From positions 1 to 22,636 of the forward strand of contig JAKOGH010000612.1 of the NCBI GenBank assembly GCA_024811115.1: a DNA stretch of 22,636 bases. The letters are read 5' to 3'. The notes under the pieces were generated by a model. It had not been told where the DNA came from. It saw only the letters and a program-made list of their open reading frames with translations, and searched no databases. This stretch comes from Terana coerulea (Eukaryota > Basidiomycota > Agaricomycetes > Polyporales > Phanerochaetaceae). Of this stretch, positions 8,881 through 19,700 are shown piece after piece (positions within the stretch are counted from its first letter, which is position 1; every line of letters begins with the position of its first letter). The position numbers and the translations under genes were made by a program.

Positions 8881-9290
8881 CATGTAGAGGGACCCCAGAC
8901 ACTATCTAAGACCTCCAATACCATGTGCTGACTGATACAGTCAGGTGATCCATGACTAAGGCTTGAGCATCGCCGCTCTAACTCTCTTATCGGATCTGAC
9001 CTAGCTATCAAGCTAACATCAACACTATCTAGATGTCCTAATCTAGCTACTGTACACTACCAGTACACAATGTCATAGTGACCTCATAGTGAGGTCATAG
9101 TCTAGAATGAATCCAGAACTGAGTCCATGATCCTGTGCCTGTATGAGGCATATCCCTAAGAACCATGCGTCCATCACATGGCCAACTGATCAGCATCTTG
9201 TAACGCTGTTGTGACGGCTGGGTAACATGTCCCGTGACTTGATGTTACACTCTAGGCGCTGTAGACTAGCGCTGAGGGAAATTTGTGACA

Positions 9291-9295
9291 CTTTC
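9291..9295. repeat. Right target-site duplication (CTTTC)
   Basis: Exact copy of the 1164-1168 sequence immediately after the LTR end TGTGACA. Confidence 0.9.
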
Positions 9296-9819
9296 TCTGT
9301 TTAAAGTTTTTCCTTTATTTATTGTAGCTTGGCCTCCTCCAAGGGCACCTTAGCTTGTGGTAGCAAGGGCTTATGTACAATTGGCGTAGTTTTCCACATT
9401 GCCTTACCTCTCTGAGTAGTCTAAATAGTTACTTCATCCTAAAACTGGGCCACCTGTTAGAGAATAAGCTTTTGGGCAAGCAGCATAGTAGGCTCAACTG
9501 CAATAAGTGTTAATTTAGTACTTACTTCAATTAATGTGAGATTTACTAGTTAATAGGGCAGATTGCACTTTTGGGCTGCTTTCTAAGCCTATTCATGACA
9601 GCTCCTCTTACTTATGATAAGCACAGATTCTATCATCTTGAGGGCTTTAAGAGGAGCAGAAGTTGCATTTTTCCTTTGCAAAAAGCACAGTAGCTGCCAA
9701 AAAGAGGAACATGCATTGATGCTTAGATACTATTGCTTTCTATTGCAATTGACTTGCTTTTACTGTTCTTTTCTTTTTAGACTTGAAGGTGAGAGATACA
9801 GAGCGAGAGCTTAAAGGAA
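9296..9819 (-). pseudogene. Upstream part of a decayed ORF interrupted by the retroelement
   Basis: One minus-strand frame stays coding-like from about 9819 to the LTR edge. From 9780 to 9296 (about 161 codons) it holds ten stops, all TAA or TAG and none TGA, the pattern expected if CAA and CAG glutamine codons turned into stops by C-to-T change. Between stops it reads, for example, APLKALKMIESVLIISKRSC, LTLIEVSTKLTLIAVEPTML and GKAMWKTTPIVHKPLLPQ. The frame resumes exactly at 1163 across the insertion. I do not recognise the family; it may be an old transposon protein. In AT-rich DNA such patterns can arise by chance, which limits confidence. Confidence 0.45.
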
Positions 9820-10696
9820 AGAGAATGAGTATTGGAAAGGGCATATTCCAATTTTCATCATTTGTTATCATCACTTTAGAGGTTAGAGCAGCAAATCTAT
9901 TGTCAGAGGGCAGGATGTCACTATTAATAGTAGTAGCTTAGGTTGTTATATTAAAGTGTTAGAAATGAGTCTGTAGCTTTAGGACTTATGTAAGTTAAGT
10001 TAGCAGTTCAAAGGTTGAATATTTATATATATTCACTGTCCAGTCCTTGAAATGGCTTTAGAGTGGTAATATGGCTTGTTCTTTAGGAGTGGCTCAGTAT
10101 TATGTGTGTTGAAGACAAAGAGGATAGTAGTTGAGTGCAAAACACTTCATTTCTTTTACTATCTATGCCACTCAATAATAGTTGCTTATTTTCTCCACCT
10201 TTGTAAGTGTTATCTGTGCAGTCCTAGCAGAGTGAGGACTCTCCTCAGAATTGTATACTGTGTCTCTTAAGTGTTTACAGGTGAAGTATAAATAGGAAGC
10301 ACATATTTATAATGGTTTTACACAATTTATTATATATTTGAGCTGGCTCAGTGCAACCTAGCATATTTAGTGGTGGCTCTCATACTTGGAGGCTACTTTT
10401 ACTTATCTGTTGAGCACAATTTGTAGTCATGCTGCCTTTTATGACTTATATGTTGTAGTATCTGGCTTTCTTCCCATTTCCAAAGGGTGGCAACTAAAAC
10501 CATGATGATAGTTTGTAATATCTTCATCTTTTGCTAATTAGCACTCAAGTGCTTACTGAGCAAAGACTTTGAATAGAATGCCTTACTGACTATTTTAAAT
10601 ATTGAGCTTGAAGTAAAATAGCTATAGCTGATAGTAGTAGCGATTCTTTGCTGCTATTTGTGCCTAAATACAATAGTAGAAAGACTCCTCTCAATA
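9820..10696. other. AT-rich, CpG-free intergenic stretch
   Basis: No gene, RNA gene or clear repeat is seen. From 9901 to 10620 there is not a single CpG, although C and G together make up roughly a third of the bases and TG and CA are common. This points to CpG-targeted decay. Short open frames (for example 10076-10270 on the plus strand) have no recognisable motif. Confidence 0.65.
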
Positions 10697-10698
10697 TA

Positions 10699-10945
10699 CA
10701 GTAAAGCTCACAAATAATGCAAGTATAGTTAGCAGGCTTGGAAAGATTGGCTCATATTTTTTAACTAAGAAAGCTTTCAATCTAAATGTTTAATGGTTGA
10801 AAAGCCCGACACTAGAGCTATGTTCAAATGTGGCTACATTGTCATAAATGGTAAGTGTGACTGAATAAATGCGAAATATATGCTAAACTTGCCTTTTGAA
10901 TAAATTAACCATATCTCAGCAGAGAAGTATACTATGCACTTATAC
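10699..10945 (+). repeat. Left terminal inverted repeat of the 10699-11564 element
   Basis: It pairs with the reverse complement of about 11320-11564 at roughly 80-85% identity by eye over the best 180 bases. Shared blocks include AACTAAGAAAGCTTTC, CTAGAGCTATGTTC and TGAATAAATGCGAAATAT. The inner edge is approximate. Confidence 0.8.
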
Positions 10946-11319
10946 CATAGCTCAAAATAAACCATCTCATAGCTCTGTTCAACGCAATGCTATGCCAGCT
11001 CATTATTCATCACAAATGCTATGCTACAGGGTAAGCAATATGGATTATTATTTTGCATGAAAGTAATTGCATTGCAACTCTGAATTACGTAGTGATAAAT
11101 AGCTACCCTTTTGCACACCCATACATAATGGTGTATAAAGTATATTTTCACAGTTCAATTTGTATGTATGCATTGCACGCTTATATATAAATTGTACAAA
11201 GTATGAGTGCACTACTTATAAGATATATCGAGCTATAACAGAGTCAACTTGATGGATTGTGAAATTATATAACACAGCCTCAGATGAAAATAGTTTAAGG
11301 TATATGTTAGGCTATAAAA

Positions 11320-11564
11320 CAAGTCTGTAGCATATTTCTCTACTGAAATATAGCTGATTTATTCAAAATTCAAGTTTAGCACATATTTCGCATTTATTCA
11401 GTTGCACTTACCATATATGGCAATGCGGCCACATCTGAACATAGCTCTAGTATAGAGCTTTCCAGCCAGTAGGCATTCAGATCGAAAGCTTTCTTAGTTA
11501 AAAAGGTATAAGCCAATCTTTCCATGCCTACTAACTGTACTGGTGTTATTTTGAAGCTTCACTG
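11320..11564 (-). repeat. Right terminal inverted repeat of the 10699-11564 element
   Basis: Inverted partner of 10699-10945. It keeps more C and G than the left arm, for example CGATCTGAATGCCTA against CAATCTAAATGTTTA, so it has suffered fewer C-to-T changes and is the better guide to the family sequence. Confidence 0.8.
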
Positions 11565-12132
11565 CATTATTTATAGCCTCTAGAGCTTTGTATAAGTAGT
11601 GTTCAATGCCTCCCAGGCTGGTATTAATATGTTTCAGTTTTCCAACAATGGTTATGCACATGACTTTTTGAACGTAGCAAAAGCACTATATTATATGCTG
11701 TGCATAAATCTGAATAGATTGCTAATAACTGTATAAATATTCAAGTATGCAATCATTACTGTTTTATGTACGTCAGAATATGTTTAAAACTGTAAACGCC
11801 CCATACAGCAGTATAAAGTGAATATACTTCATATAAGTAGATATCAGTATTTAGATAAAACAAATGCTGCTGTTTTGTTTGTATTGTTTTTAACATTTCA
11901 AATATATAATATATAATATATAATATAATAGAATATTCGCAGATTTCTCCAAATGTGTTTGATCACTCTAAGAATAGTTTTAAATTGCATAATCAAGTAA
12001 ACACTCTAATCTATTCTTAAGAAGTTAAAGCAGATTATGCAATGAGTTTTCATTTCTACTTAATAAATGAAATTCTATTATGTAATTTGCTTTGATACAT
12101 TCTAATGCATAAAAAGAGCCTTTAGAAAAGTC
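11565..12132. other. AT-rich intergenic DNA with a short 7-bp tandem repeat
   Basis: No gene is seen. At about 11902-11930 the unit TATATAA is repeated three times or slightly more, a small microsatellite. The remainder is AT-rich and CpG-poor with no recognisable frame. Confidence 0.5.
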
Positions 12133-12257
12133 AATAATATAATAATGAGCTGCTTTCCTGCATCTATTAATATATATTATAATATTGTAACTATTTTGTA
12201 AATGGTAATCACAAAGTAAAGTATATAGTTTTGAACTATTATAACTATGATATTATT
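12133..12257 (+). repeat. Diverged direct repeat, copy A
   Basis: This resembles 13987-14107 in the same orientation, about 75% identical by eye over the best 80 bases. Shared words include AATAATATAAT, AATATTGTAAC, CACAAAGT against GACAAAGT, and ATAGTTTT. It is probably part of an old dispersed repeat. No ends or target duplications could be found. Confidence 0.5.
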
Positions 12258-13380
12258 GGCTATTACTTCCTATTAAAATACACCCCTTAGAATGTTGATA
12301 ACATGTTACTATTTCTGAGCTATGATTTCTGAGGTTATAGAGAAATATTTTGTACAGCCAGCATATTAGAACAGCTTTTAACTCTAGAATCCAGACCTGC
12401 TCCAAGCTTAATACATTTTTGTAAGTTCTAAACACAATTGTGAACACTTCACAGCATCAATAAATGTTATACAAATATATCTAGCATTTGTTGTAGTGTT
12501 CTGTATCTATAATAGGTGTTGTAGCCTATAATATCAGTTTATTCTGATTATAAGCATACTAGGGAGATCTACATGATGTCTAAATTTCTCCTTATTTTGG
12601 CAAATATATAAATCATGATGTGGACCATATGCAGATATGTTCATAATTTTAGCTATTTTATGTGCATTTTATTCACACACTCTGTTGCTACTACTCAATA
12701 GGTACTAAAATTATAGATTCAAATATCCAGATAAATTCAAAGAATTGCAAATATGTTCATTGGGACATATCCATACAATACATCCATATATGTAGAACTT
12801 GTCATTATGCTTTTTACATGCTTTGGTGCCATTTACATGATAATAAGCCTTTAAACTTCACTTTGTTCATACTGTAAGCTCCATAGCTTAAATAGTGAAG
12901 CATCACAAATGACAGTTATATTTTGCAATGCCTACCTAGGTTGAATCAGCTGTTGTTAGCATGTGGCAAGTATAATATCTTCGTTTATTTAGTATTGCTT
13001 TCTTTTGCCTTGCTATTAATCTGAGTAATAATTTCTATACATCTACCTATAATTTACACTAATAATACCTCCCCTTCACCCTTATTCTAACTTTAACATT
13101 ATAACTTGTATATTTTCATTATATTTTACAGTATGACACTTATATTCATTTCAGCTATAATATAATTATAGCTTAATATTGTATATAAAGCACTGCTAGT
13201 AAAGTTTTTTTGTTGGGCATAGTTGTAAATTTTTCTAGGCTTATATTTCTTAGATTATATTCATAATGACAGCTTTTCACTTGTGCTAATCTATTATTAC
13301 ATCAAATATCACTATTTGGAATAATGGCTACATTAAAAAATGCTTTATTGTGGAGCATTCTAATTATAAAATATTTATAG
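12258..13380. other. AT-rich intergenic DNA, no gene seen
   Basis: Short open frames such as 12253-12447 (minus) and 12662-12877 (plus) have low-complexity, AT-driven composition and no domain motif. CpG is rare throughout. No RNA gene or terminal repeat is recognised. Confidence 0.55.
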
Positions 13381-13460
13381 TAAAAGCCTTCTTACTTACA
13401 CAAATTTAAGCTAATTTTCTAAGCCTGCTAAGTATACTCATATTATTTTGAGCTTCACTG
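13381..13460 (-). repeat. Half copy related to the 10699-11564 element end
   Basis: This stretch matches the right end of the long-TIR element: a GCTAATTTTCT segment, AAGCCTGCTAAGTATACT, then TATTTTGAGCTTCACTG followed by TA. It is in the same orientation as the right arm (11485-11564). No partner arm is found to its left, so it is a solo end or a relic of a second copy. The TA after CACTG supports TA as the family's target site. Confidence 0.65.
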
Positions 13461-13462
13461 TA

Positions 13463-13860
13463 TTATTAACCACTCAAATTAGATTATATGAAAGCTAGTG
13501 TGCTTAGCAATGGCACAGCACTTTGCTCTGCCAGTCTGCTGGTACAGCAGTACCGGCTAGCAGCTCGAGCCCATCTAACAGAAGGCTGGCAGAGATCTAG
13601 CAAAGAAAGGCCTTGCCATGCTACAAGGACATGTTTTAAGAGCAAACAATGCTACATATCACTTAAAACAATACAAAACAAGTTCACTCTGCTTAGTGAT
13701 GCTAAAAAACTGGCAGTTTGAAGAGGTCTATCTGTTTGTAAGCTACTTTGATGCATAACTGGAATGGCCTAGTAGGCATTTTGGAGGTTTCAGCCAAAGT
13801 CTGCCACCTCTATACTAGAGTCTGCTGGCTCTGCTGGCTTGCTAGCATAACAGAAGTCTT
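13463..13860. other. Locally GC-richer stretch, possible relic of a coding sequence
   Basis: An open frame of 77 codons (13488-13721, plus) lies in a segment richer in GC than its surroundings, with several CTGCTGG- and GCTAGCA-like words. The protein has no recognisable motif and no clear start context. It may be an old transposon fragment. I see no better reading. Confidence 0.3.
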
Positions 13861-13920
13861 TGGGAAAGTCTACTATGCACATTAGAAAAGCCCGCCTATG
13901 TCTAATAGTAGATTTTCCCA
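13861..13920. repeat. Long hairpin, 16-bp stem
   Basis: TGGGAAAGTCTACTAT (13861-13876) and ATAGTAGATTTTCCCA (13905-13920) are inverted copies with one G/A difference, separated by 28 bases. It could be the joined ends of a small inverted-repeat element or a structured relic. It is not followed by a T run on either strand that would suggest a terminator. Confidence 0.75.
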
Positions 13921-13986
13921 TATATAATCTGCAATAACATATGCATGAGCATTGGCAATATGTAGAAATACATAAATATATAATAC

Positions 13987-14107
13987 AATAATATAATGCT
14001 AAACTGCTCCTATAACTATTACTTTAAATATTGTAACAGTTTTATTAATGGCAATGACAAAGTCAGATACATAGTTTTAACTCACTATAGGTATATTATC
14101 ATTATTT
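13987..14107 (+). repeat. Diverged direct repeat, copy B
   Basis: Partner of 12133-12257. A further short match, ATTGCTAATAACT, occurs downstream of this copy near 14213 and also near 11719, but its order relative to the repeat differs between the two places, so the family structure is unclear. Confidence 0.5.
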
Positions 14108-16338
14108 ATATTTGGCCCATCAAAACATAGCCCAAAGCAGTTAGATAACATGTGGCTTGTTTAATTGTGGCTAAGAGTAAAGTGTAGGATAATCCATTAA
14201 AACTGTAATAAATTGCTAATAACTATAAAAATGTTCATACACTTAAAGCATAGTGCTTTTAGTGCTGCAAAATATATTTAGCAATTTAAATGCTATTTAT
14301 AGCAGCAAATGTTAAATACCTCTAAAGAAATTTCAAAAAATCAGCAAATGTAAACTAAGAAATTGTACTTACTATACACAAGCAATGGCCTATTCAGCTT
14401 AGGTTTTTAAAAAATTTTGCTAGCCCTTTCTCCTCAATGTTTTGGCAGATTTAATAATGTCTTTGGCTCATAATAATCTATTTTCATGCACTTCCTTTGC
14501 TTTCAAAAAGAAAAAAAATGCCGTGATTTTCTTGCAAGAGTAGAAAGGTGAAATGTATTATTAAAAGACTAATAGCACAATCTGATTGCACTTTTGTCTC
14601 CTCTTGTTATCTACTTACTTTTTGACCACAAGCCTACTATGTAAAGCTAATATACATACATGGCTCACTTTAAAACATATTGAGCACTGTACAAAATAAA
14701 GTATAGCATGTTAAGGCGTTTGATAGTGAATTACTGCTAAATTAAGGCTACAACATTCAAATTTGTGCCACCTCAGTTGCTCACTCCAGAGTTATGACAT
14801 TTAGTATGTGTGATTTAGATATTAACAGCAATATATAAAAATTGACTTGTAAGCAAACAAGGCATGGGTCCACCTTCAGCAATTTGCCTAAGAGTGAAAA
14901 ATTATGAATAAGCCTGATTGATCGCTCACAAGAAATGTTTAAGCCAAGCGTGCTATTTTTCAGCAGTTTCTGTAATAAGCATTGCTATTATTCCTCTTCC
15001 ATATATTAGTTGGCCAACGTGTCCAGCAATAACACCTTTGCCCACTCTGCTTGTCTTGCTGGTAGGCAGAGGCTTCACTTTTATATTGTCTCTGACTTAT
15101 TTTCATTTGTTTTGCACATTCTTACTCTGCTTGTTTACCATTGCACTCATTACACTATCCAACATTACCTAACACATTGCTCTACATCACTCTAGTTCTT
15201 GGCCAGCAATGCAACTTTTGTTCCTACTGTCATATGGTTTCCTTCTCCTTTACTCATTTTTATATAGTGCATGGCTGCCATGTCACTATTATGTTCAGTA
15301 TAGACCTCCACCTTTAAGATAATTCTAATCAGCAGCTATGTTTATAACAAAGCCCTTGAGAAGTATGTGTTTGGTTTGTATCACCAGCTATGTACCTCAC
15401 TATTTTCTCTCCAGCTGTGTCTGGTTGTAAACCTTCAGAGTGCAAACAGTGTTACAGGCCTAACCATGAATGCATCTCTACGAAAAACTACAAATGCCCG
15501 TTTTAAAAGATACATAGCAGAGTGAGCTCTTTCAGCTCAACTTACTCTATAAATAGGACTGATATGTCATTTAAACATATAGCATGCCTATGTTCAATTT
15601 GTTTTGGTTAGCTTTGTGAAATATCAATAGTTTAATAGTGCTTAGAACAACTACACTCATGCAGATATTTCATTCTGCTGCACCTATTGAAAATGTGGTG
15701 CAAATGCTTTTATTATATAGTATGACTAGTATCATGACTATGTCTGCTAAGAGTGATATATCAGGAAAAAATGCCCAGGCTACAATGCACTTTGTAGCCT
15801 TCATAGTCGCGATAACACAGTAAGCTGGTCTCCCTGTCTGTAGTGCCTGTAGCTGTCTTTATGCACTTTATAGCTATCTGTAGCCAGGTTTTTGTATTTT
15901 GTAAACATCTGGTAGCAATGGTGTAGCAAGGATTTGCATTTATAGTTTATTGATTAATTACTCAAATGGGTATTCCAGTTTGTACATATGACAGAAATAT
16001 ATTTTATATCAATGGTAAATATAAGTACATTACAGACAGGTAAAACAATCACTACTACTGCTACTACTAAGCCACTCAAAAGCCCACTATCACCCTACTC
16101 AATGATCTACACCAGCAAGACACCCTCTTGCTTATGCTTGTGACCTATTGAAACAACATAAGAGCATACTACTGAAGCATGCATGTTATAGACAAACGCA
16201 CAGAAGTAGTATTCTTTTTCTTTTCTTTGCATTTGCTCAGCACAGATACATGGCCTGGTAGCAGCCTCAGAGCCTCTGGACTTTATTCCAATATTTAGAG
16301 CGCTTAGCACTCAAATTCAGTTCAATTCCCTCACACTC
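14108..16338. other. Intergenic DNA, no convincing gene
   Basis: AT-rich, CpG-poor DNA. The best open frames (14918-15172 plus, 84 codons, hydrophobic; 15638-15823 plus; 16107-16310 minus) have no family motif and are within chance length for this composition. A short CTA/ACT trinucleotide run lies near 16050-16070. No RNA gene is identified. Confidence 0.5.
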
Positions 16339-16707
16339 TCAGACTCTTAGCACCGCAGACTCTCTTGCCTTGCTCCTTATCTCAACCTCTTGGTCATTGG
16401 GACAAGGTGTGTATTCTGTGTGCTTGTATAGTGTAGCAATGCTAACTTGATCATTAAAGACAAGTATTGGCATTAGCCTGCTCATTTTGTGAGGTCTACT
16501 AGGAGTTGGCCTTTGTTGCCCTCCTTGTATGTATTCTATTGTATATCCTATACCTGCTCCGATTTGCTTGCTCTGGTTATGTATCAAGCTCATCTTTGCA
16601 ACAATGTGCAGCAATGTGTCTTTGTGCAGGAACTTCTCAAGGATGTTGCTGAGACTACCTGGTATTAAGAGTTACTTGGGATTGGCATTAATAAAAATGG
16701 CAAGCAT
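16339..16707 (-). pseudogene. Unrecognised minus-strand frame, one internal stop
   Basis: Starting from the ATG at 16707-16705, one frame runs 123 codons to a TGA at 16339-16341 with a single internal TAA (16674-16672) that could derive from CAA. The text has balanced composition, for example IPGSLSNILEKFLHKDTLLH and RPHKMSRLMPILVFNDQVSI. I do not recognise it and see no introns or promoter. It could be a decayed transposon protein or a chance frame. Confidence 0.3.
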
Positions 16708-19700
16708 GAGAAAACTTCAGTGGACTTACCTTATATTAGCATAGGGCAGTAAGAACACATTGACCATGCACTGGACTATATGTCAACCATGGCAAAGGCA
16801 CTATTAACCTATGCTCACCTACCCTGCCTAAGCCCTACAAACCTATGCTCACCTACTCAGCCTACACTCTACAGCCATAACAGATCTTATACTTGCTTTG
16901 TAAAACTAAGAAGGGTAAATATGACGATGGCAACTTCAGCAAACAGCAGACACAAGGGCAAAGGTAATTAGAGAGGGAGATAGCAAGTGCAACATTGGCT
17001 TACATATCATTAGCTTGTAGTCACAGTGTTAAGTCTGTTGCAATGCATTAGCTAAAGCATTGTAACACCAAAAGTGCACTCACTTTGATTGTGTTCAACT
17101 TTAATTAAGCATTACCGTGGGCATGCCTTTGCATAATCAGTACCTGCATATTAGAGATAAGTGGTCTTGCAGCAGTTTATCTATTACACTTGCAACACAA
17201 TAAGTAATGCAAGCAATGGAAGAAAAGAAGAGGAGGGATAAAGAGAAAGAGCTTACATACTCGCACTTTGTTGAATGATTGCAGCACTATTTCCCACAAA
17301 GTGCGTGACAGTTTAGAGCAAATGTCAGATGCCTTGCAGCAGACATAAACTGGTATTTCTAGAAGCTGAACATATATATTGTAAGTGCATTGTGCATCTA
17401 GTACTACTCTTAACAATATACAGCAACCACTGTTTATAACTGATGCTTTCAAGTCATCATTGTAAGTGTTGCTGCTTACTGCATACAATAGAGGTTGACT
17501 GGTTGTTAGCATATCTGTGTGTCTGATGGTAGTTATAGTACTCCTACCACAAATACAACCCACCTACACTATACGTTTTTGTAGCAAAAGTGCTTCCATG
17601 GCATGCTGCAATCTAAAGAAAAGAATATGAAAGTATGTAGGAAGGCATAGGTGCAAGTCTGCAGTGGTAATTCTGTGCCACAGGTGTATGCATTTAATAC
17701 ACTTGTAAGCTCACTGGTATTGCTAGAGTAACAAACTGGAATACACACAGCCCACGTTTTCAGTTCAACATGCAACTTAATATTATTACCAGGCTTGCTA
17801 AAGTATATGTAGATGTTAACATGAAGCCTTTGTGAGGCGGATACGTACACTCACTATAGATATATGCCAGCATTTTTCTACAAGACCTTGAAACTCAATG
17901 CAAAACTGGTTTTATATATTCATTAATCTCTATAACATAGTGCATCCCACAATCATGATATTTGAGAGACATTATGATAACAAAGAATGAACTACAGAGA
18001 AATGACACTGCTACCTGTGCTACCATTAGGCTATTATATACTACAGAGCCATGGGCTTATGCTACTGCAGCTGGTAGCGCAGGTAGCGCTTTACAGCAAA
18101 AGCACTTGCTACGGATTTAAGATTACAACTGTGTTTTCTAATATAAGGCCAACATTTGAGGCAAGCTGCTTTGTATGCAGTATGCAGTGAGTATTTGCAT
18201 GACTGACAGTGCTAGTGACCATTGTATTAGTAGGAGATAATAGTGCACTTGCCTAATTCATATTGCTCAATAGAGGAGACACAAGAAAATGGAAAGGATT
18301 CGCAGAAGAGAGTCAAGTGAAAGAGAACACATAGTTGCAACAGTGCAGGTACCACAAGAATGAGATAGATTAGAAAACTTGACTAAGTGTTGGAAAGAAC
18401 TTAATAGTATACTATACATATTAAATTGGCTTTCCAACATGCACATGCACATTGTAAATTGTCTTTATTTGGCATAAGCCAGTTCATTGTAATAGTAGGT
18501 CCTAGTCTAAATATGGAACTGTATCAGATAAATGCTTACGCACTATTCAGACTGTGGACACACCTTTAGCATGCTAGCCTTAGCATCCCAATCTTAAAAA
18601 TGTATTGAAAGCCATTAAAATGAAATATAGCACTTGTTTTTGTAGTGCATACTAGTATTTATTATCTTCCTCTATTCCTCACTGTAAATCTAAGTCTCTA
18701 TCAGCAGCTGCACCAAATGTAAGTGTTAAGTTGGGAGATATCTCTGACAATGAGTTAGAAGCCTGAGAGCCTATATTCATAGCAAATTTAAATCCAATTA
18801 CAGTATTGCTAGTGTCGCATAGAGTAAAAGGTAGCAAAAAGGCCCATTAATGACTGCTGCAGCTGATTGGTGTAAATGTACCTCAAACAATGCTGCACTG
18901 GCCTGTAAAGACAGATTTTGTATATCCATTGCAGCACTTGCATCAGAATTACTACCCAAGGCATTTTATAAAGCAAACATATCTGGAATTGTGCTAACTA
19001 ACACTGCTGCATCAAAGCCAGTTGGGGTGGATTAGGGTACAGTTGGACTTAGATGAGGTTGCCGCACTTTCACCATTGACTTCATAGTGTGAGACTTGGC
19101 ACTGGCACTATAAAAACTAGTTATGCAGTGATATTGTCTGCATAACTCAAACCTAAGAGTAAAGCAGCTCTCAGAGATTTATGAAGCTTAAAGTGGCTGC
19201 CAATGCTGTCTTTTCTATTTGCAGAGCTTGCACAATAAGGAGTGATGTCTGATTTACTAGAGCGACTTGATGCCAATGTATGCAAAGCTAGTTAAGCACC
19301 CAAAGGCTCAAGGCTGCCATTGTCATCTATCAGCAACTTCTGCATAGTTGATTTAGTATGTGGCAAGGAGCAAAGCACTCACCGTTATAGTCTATGTCAA
19401 ATATGCCATGTATTATCTGCAAACTGCTGTATGTAACTCTATTAACTTGTAGTTAACTTTATATAGAGCAAACTTATTTAACACATAAATGCAATTTATT
19501 AAATGCACCTCTATGTTACTTTATGAATAATAATTAACAGACTCAACATAGTTATATAATAAGGGTTTTCAATGAATGCCTGATATCAATAATAACCATA
19601 GTCATTAGCTAACCACATTTGAAATCTGTGGCAAAGGACCCTTTTCAACCTAAAGCTGCCATTCAAGCATGTTGCTGAAAGCACATTTGCAACAGCTAAT

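Larger units (their letters stand above)
1169..9290 (-). mobile_element. Ty3/gypsy chromovirus LTR retrotransposon, about 8.1 kb, with chromodomain and dUTPase
   Basis: This is a full-length LTR retrotransposon in reverse orientation. Two LTRs of about 535 and 557 bp flank an interior encoding, in element order, gag with a capsid-like stretch and zinc-knuckle-like residues, a retropepsin (DSGAT), RT (YLDD), RNase H (TDASDF), integrase (zinc motif, then D, D and E motifs), a GPF motif, a chromodomain and a dUTPase-like domain. The protease-RT-RNase H-integrase order defines Ty3/gypsy (Metaviridae); a chromodomain after integrase defines chromoviruses. The element is long for the family, explained by the dUTPase and by about 1.4 kb between the 5' LTR and gag. 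The coding region is interrupted by many frameshifts and stops, so this copy is non-autonomous as sequenced. It is much richer in CpG than its flanks, so it inserted after the flanks decayed. Confidence 0.95.
8734..9290 (-). repeat. 5' LTR (right copy)
   Basis: This is the upstream LTR in element orientation. It carries TATATAA (8874-8880) and, about 30 bases downstream, the AGACTCAACAA predicted to begin the RNA (8845-8835). U3 would be 8846-9290, and R plus U5 8845-8734. It is the longer and apparently better preserved LTR. Compared with the left copy the differences are mostly small indels, with some A/G and C/T substitutions. Confidence 0.93.
10699..11564. mobile_element. Long-TIR (foldback) Tc1/pogo-like element, about 866 bp, non-autonomous
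   Basis: The two ends are inverted copies of each other over roughly 250 bases, starting CAGTRAAGCT at the left (10699) and ending CTTCACTG at the right (11564). CAGT ends followed by TA are typical of Tc1/mariner and pogo elements. TA precedes the left end, while CA follows the right end, so one copy of the presumed TA duplication has changed. The 350-400-base centre has no transposase-like frame. The arms differ mainly by C/T and G/A transitions, with the left arm carrying more T and A, as in mutated repeats. Superfamily assignment is tentative; the inverted structure is certain. Confidence 0.78.

Noticed and set aside
16240..16335. Possible tRNA-like sequence on the plus strand (GTTCAATTC resembling a B box)
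   Set aside because: The upstream A box is weak, the T stem does not pair and the variable region is too long. One B-box-like word in AT-rich DNA is expected by chance.
17177..17563. 128-codon minus-strand frame as a host gene
   Set aside because: It lacks an ATG at its start, is Cys/Leu-rich with no motif, and no intron, promoter or homology signal is visible.
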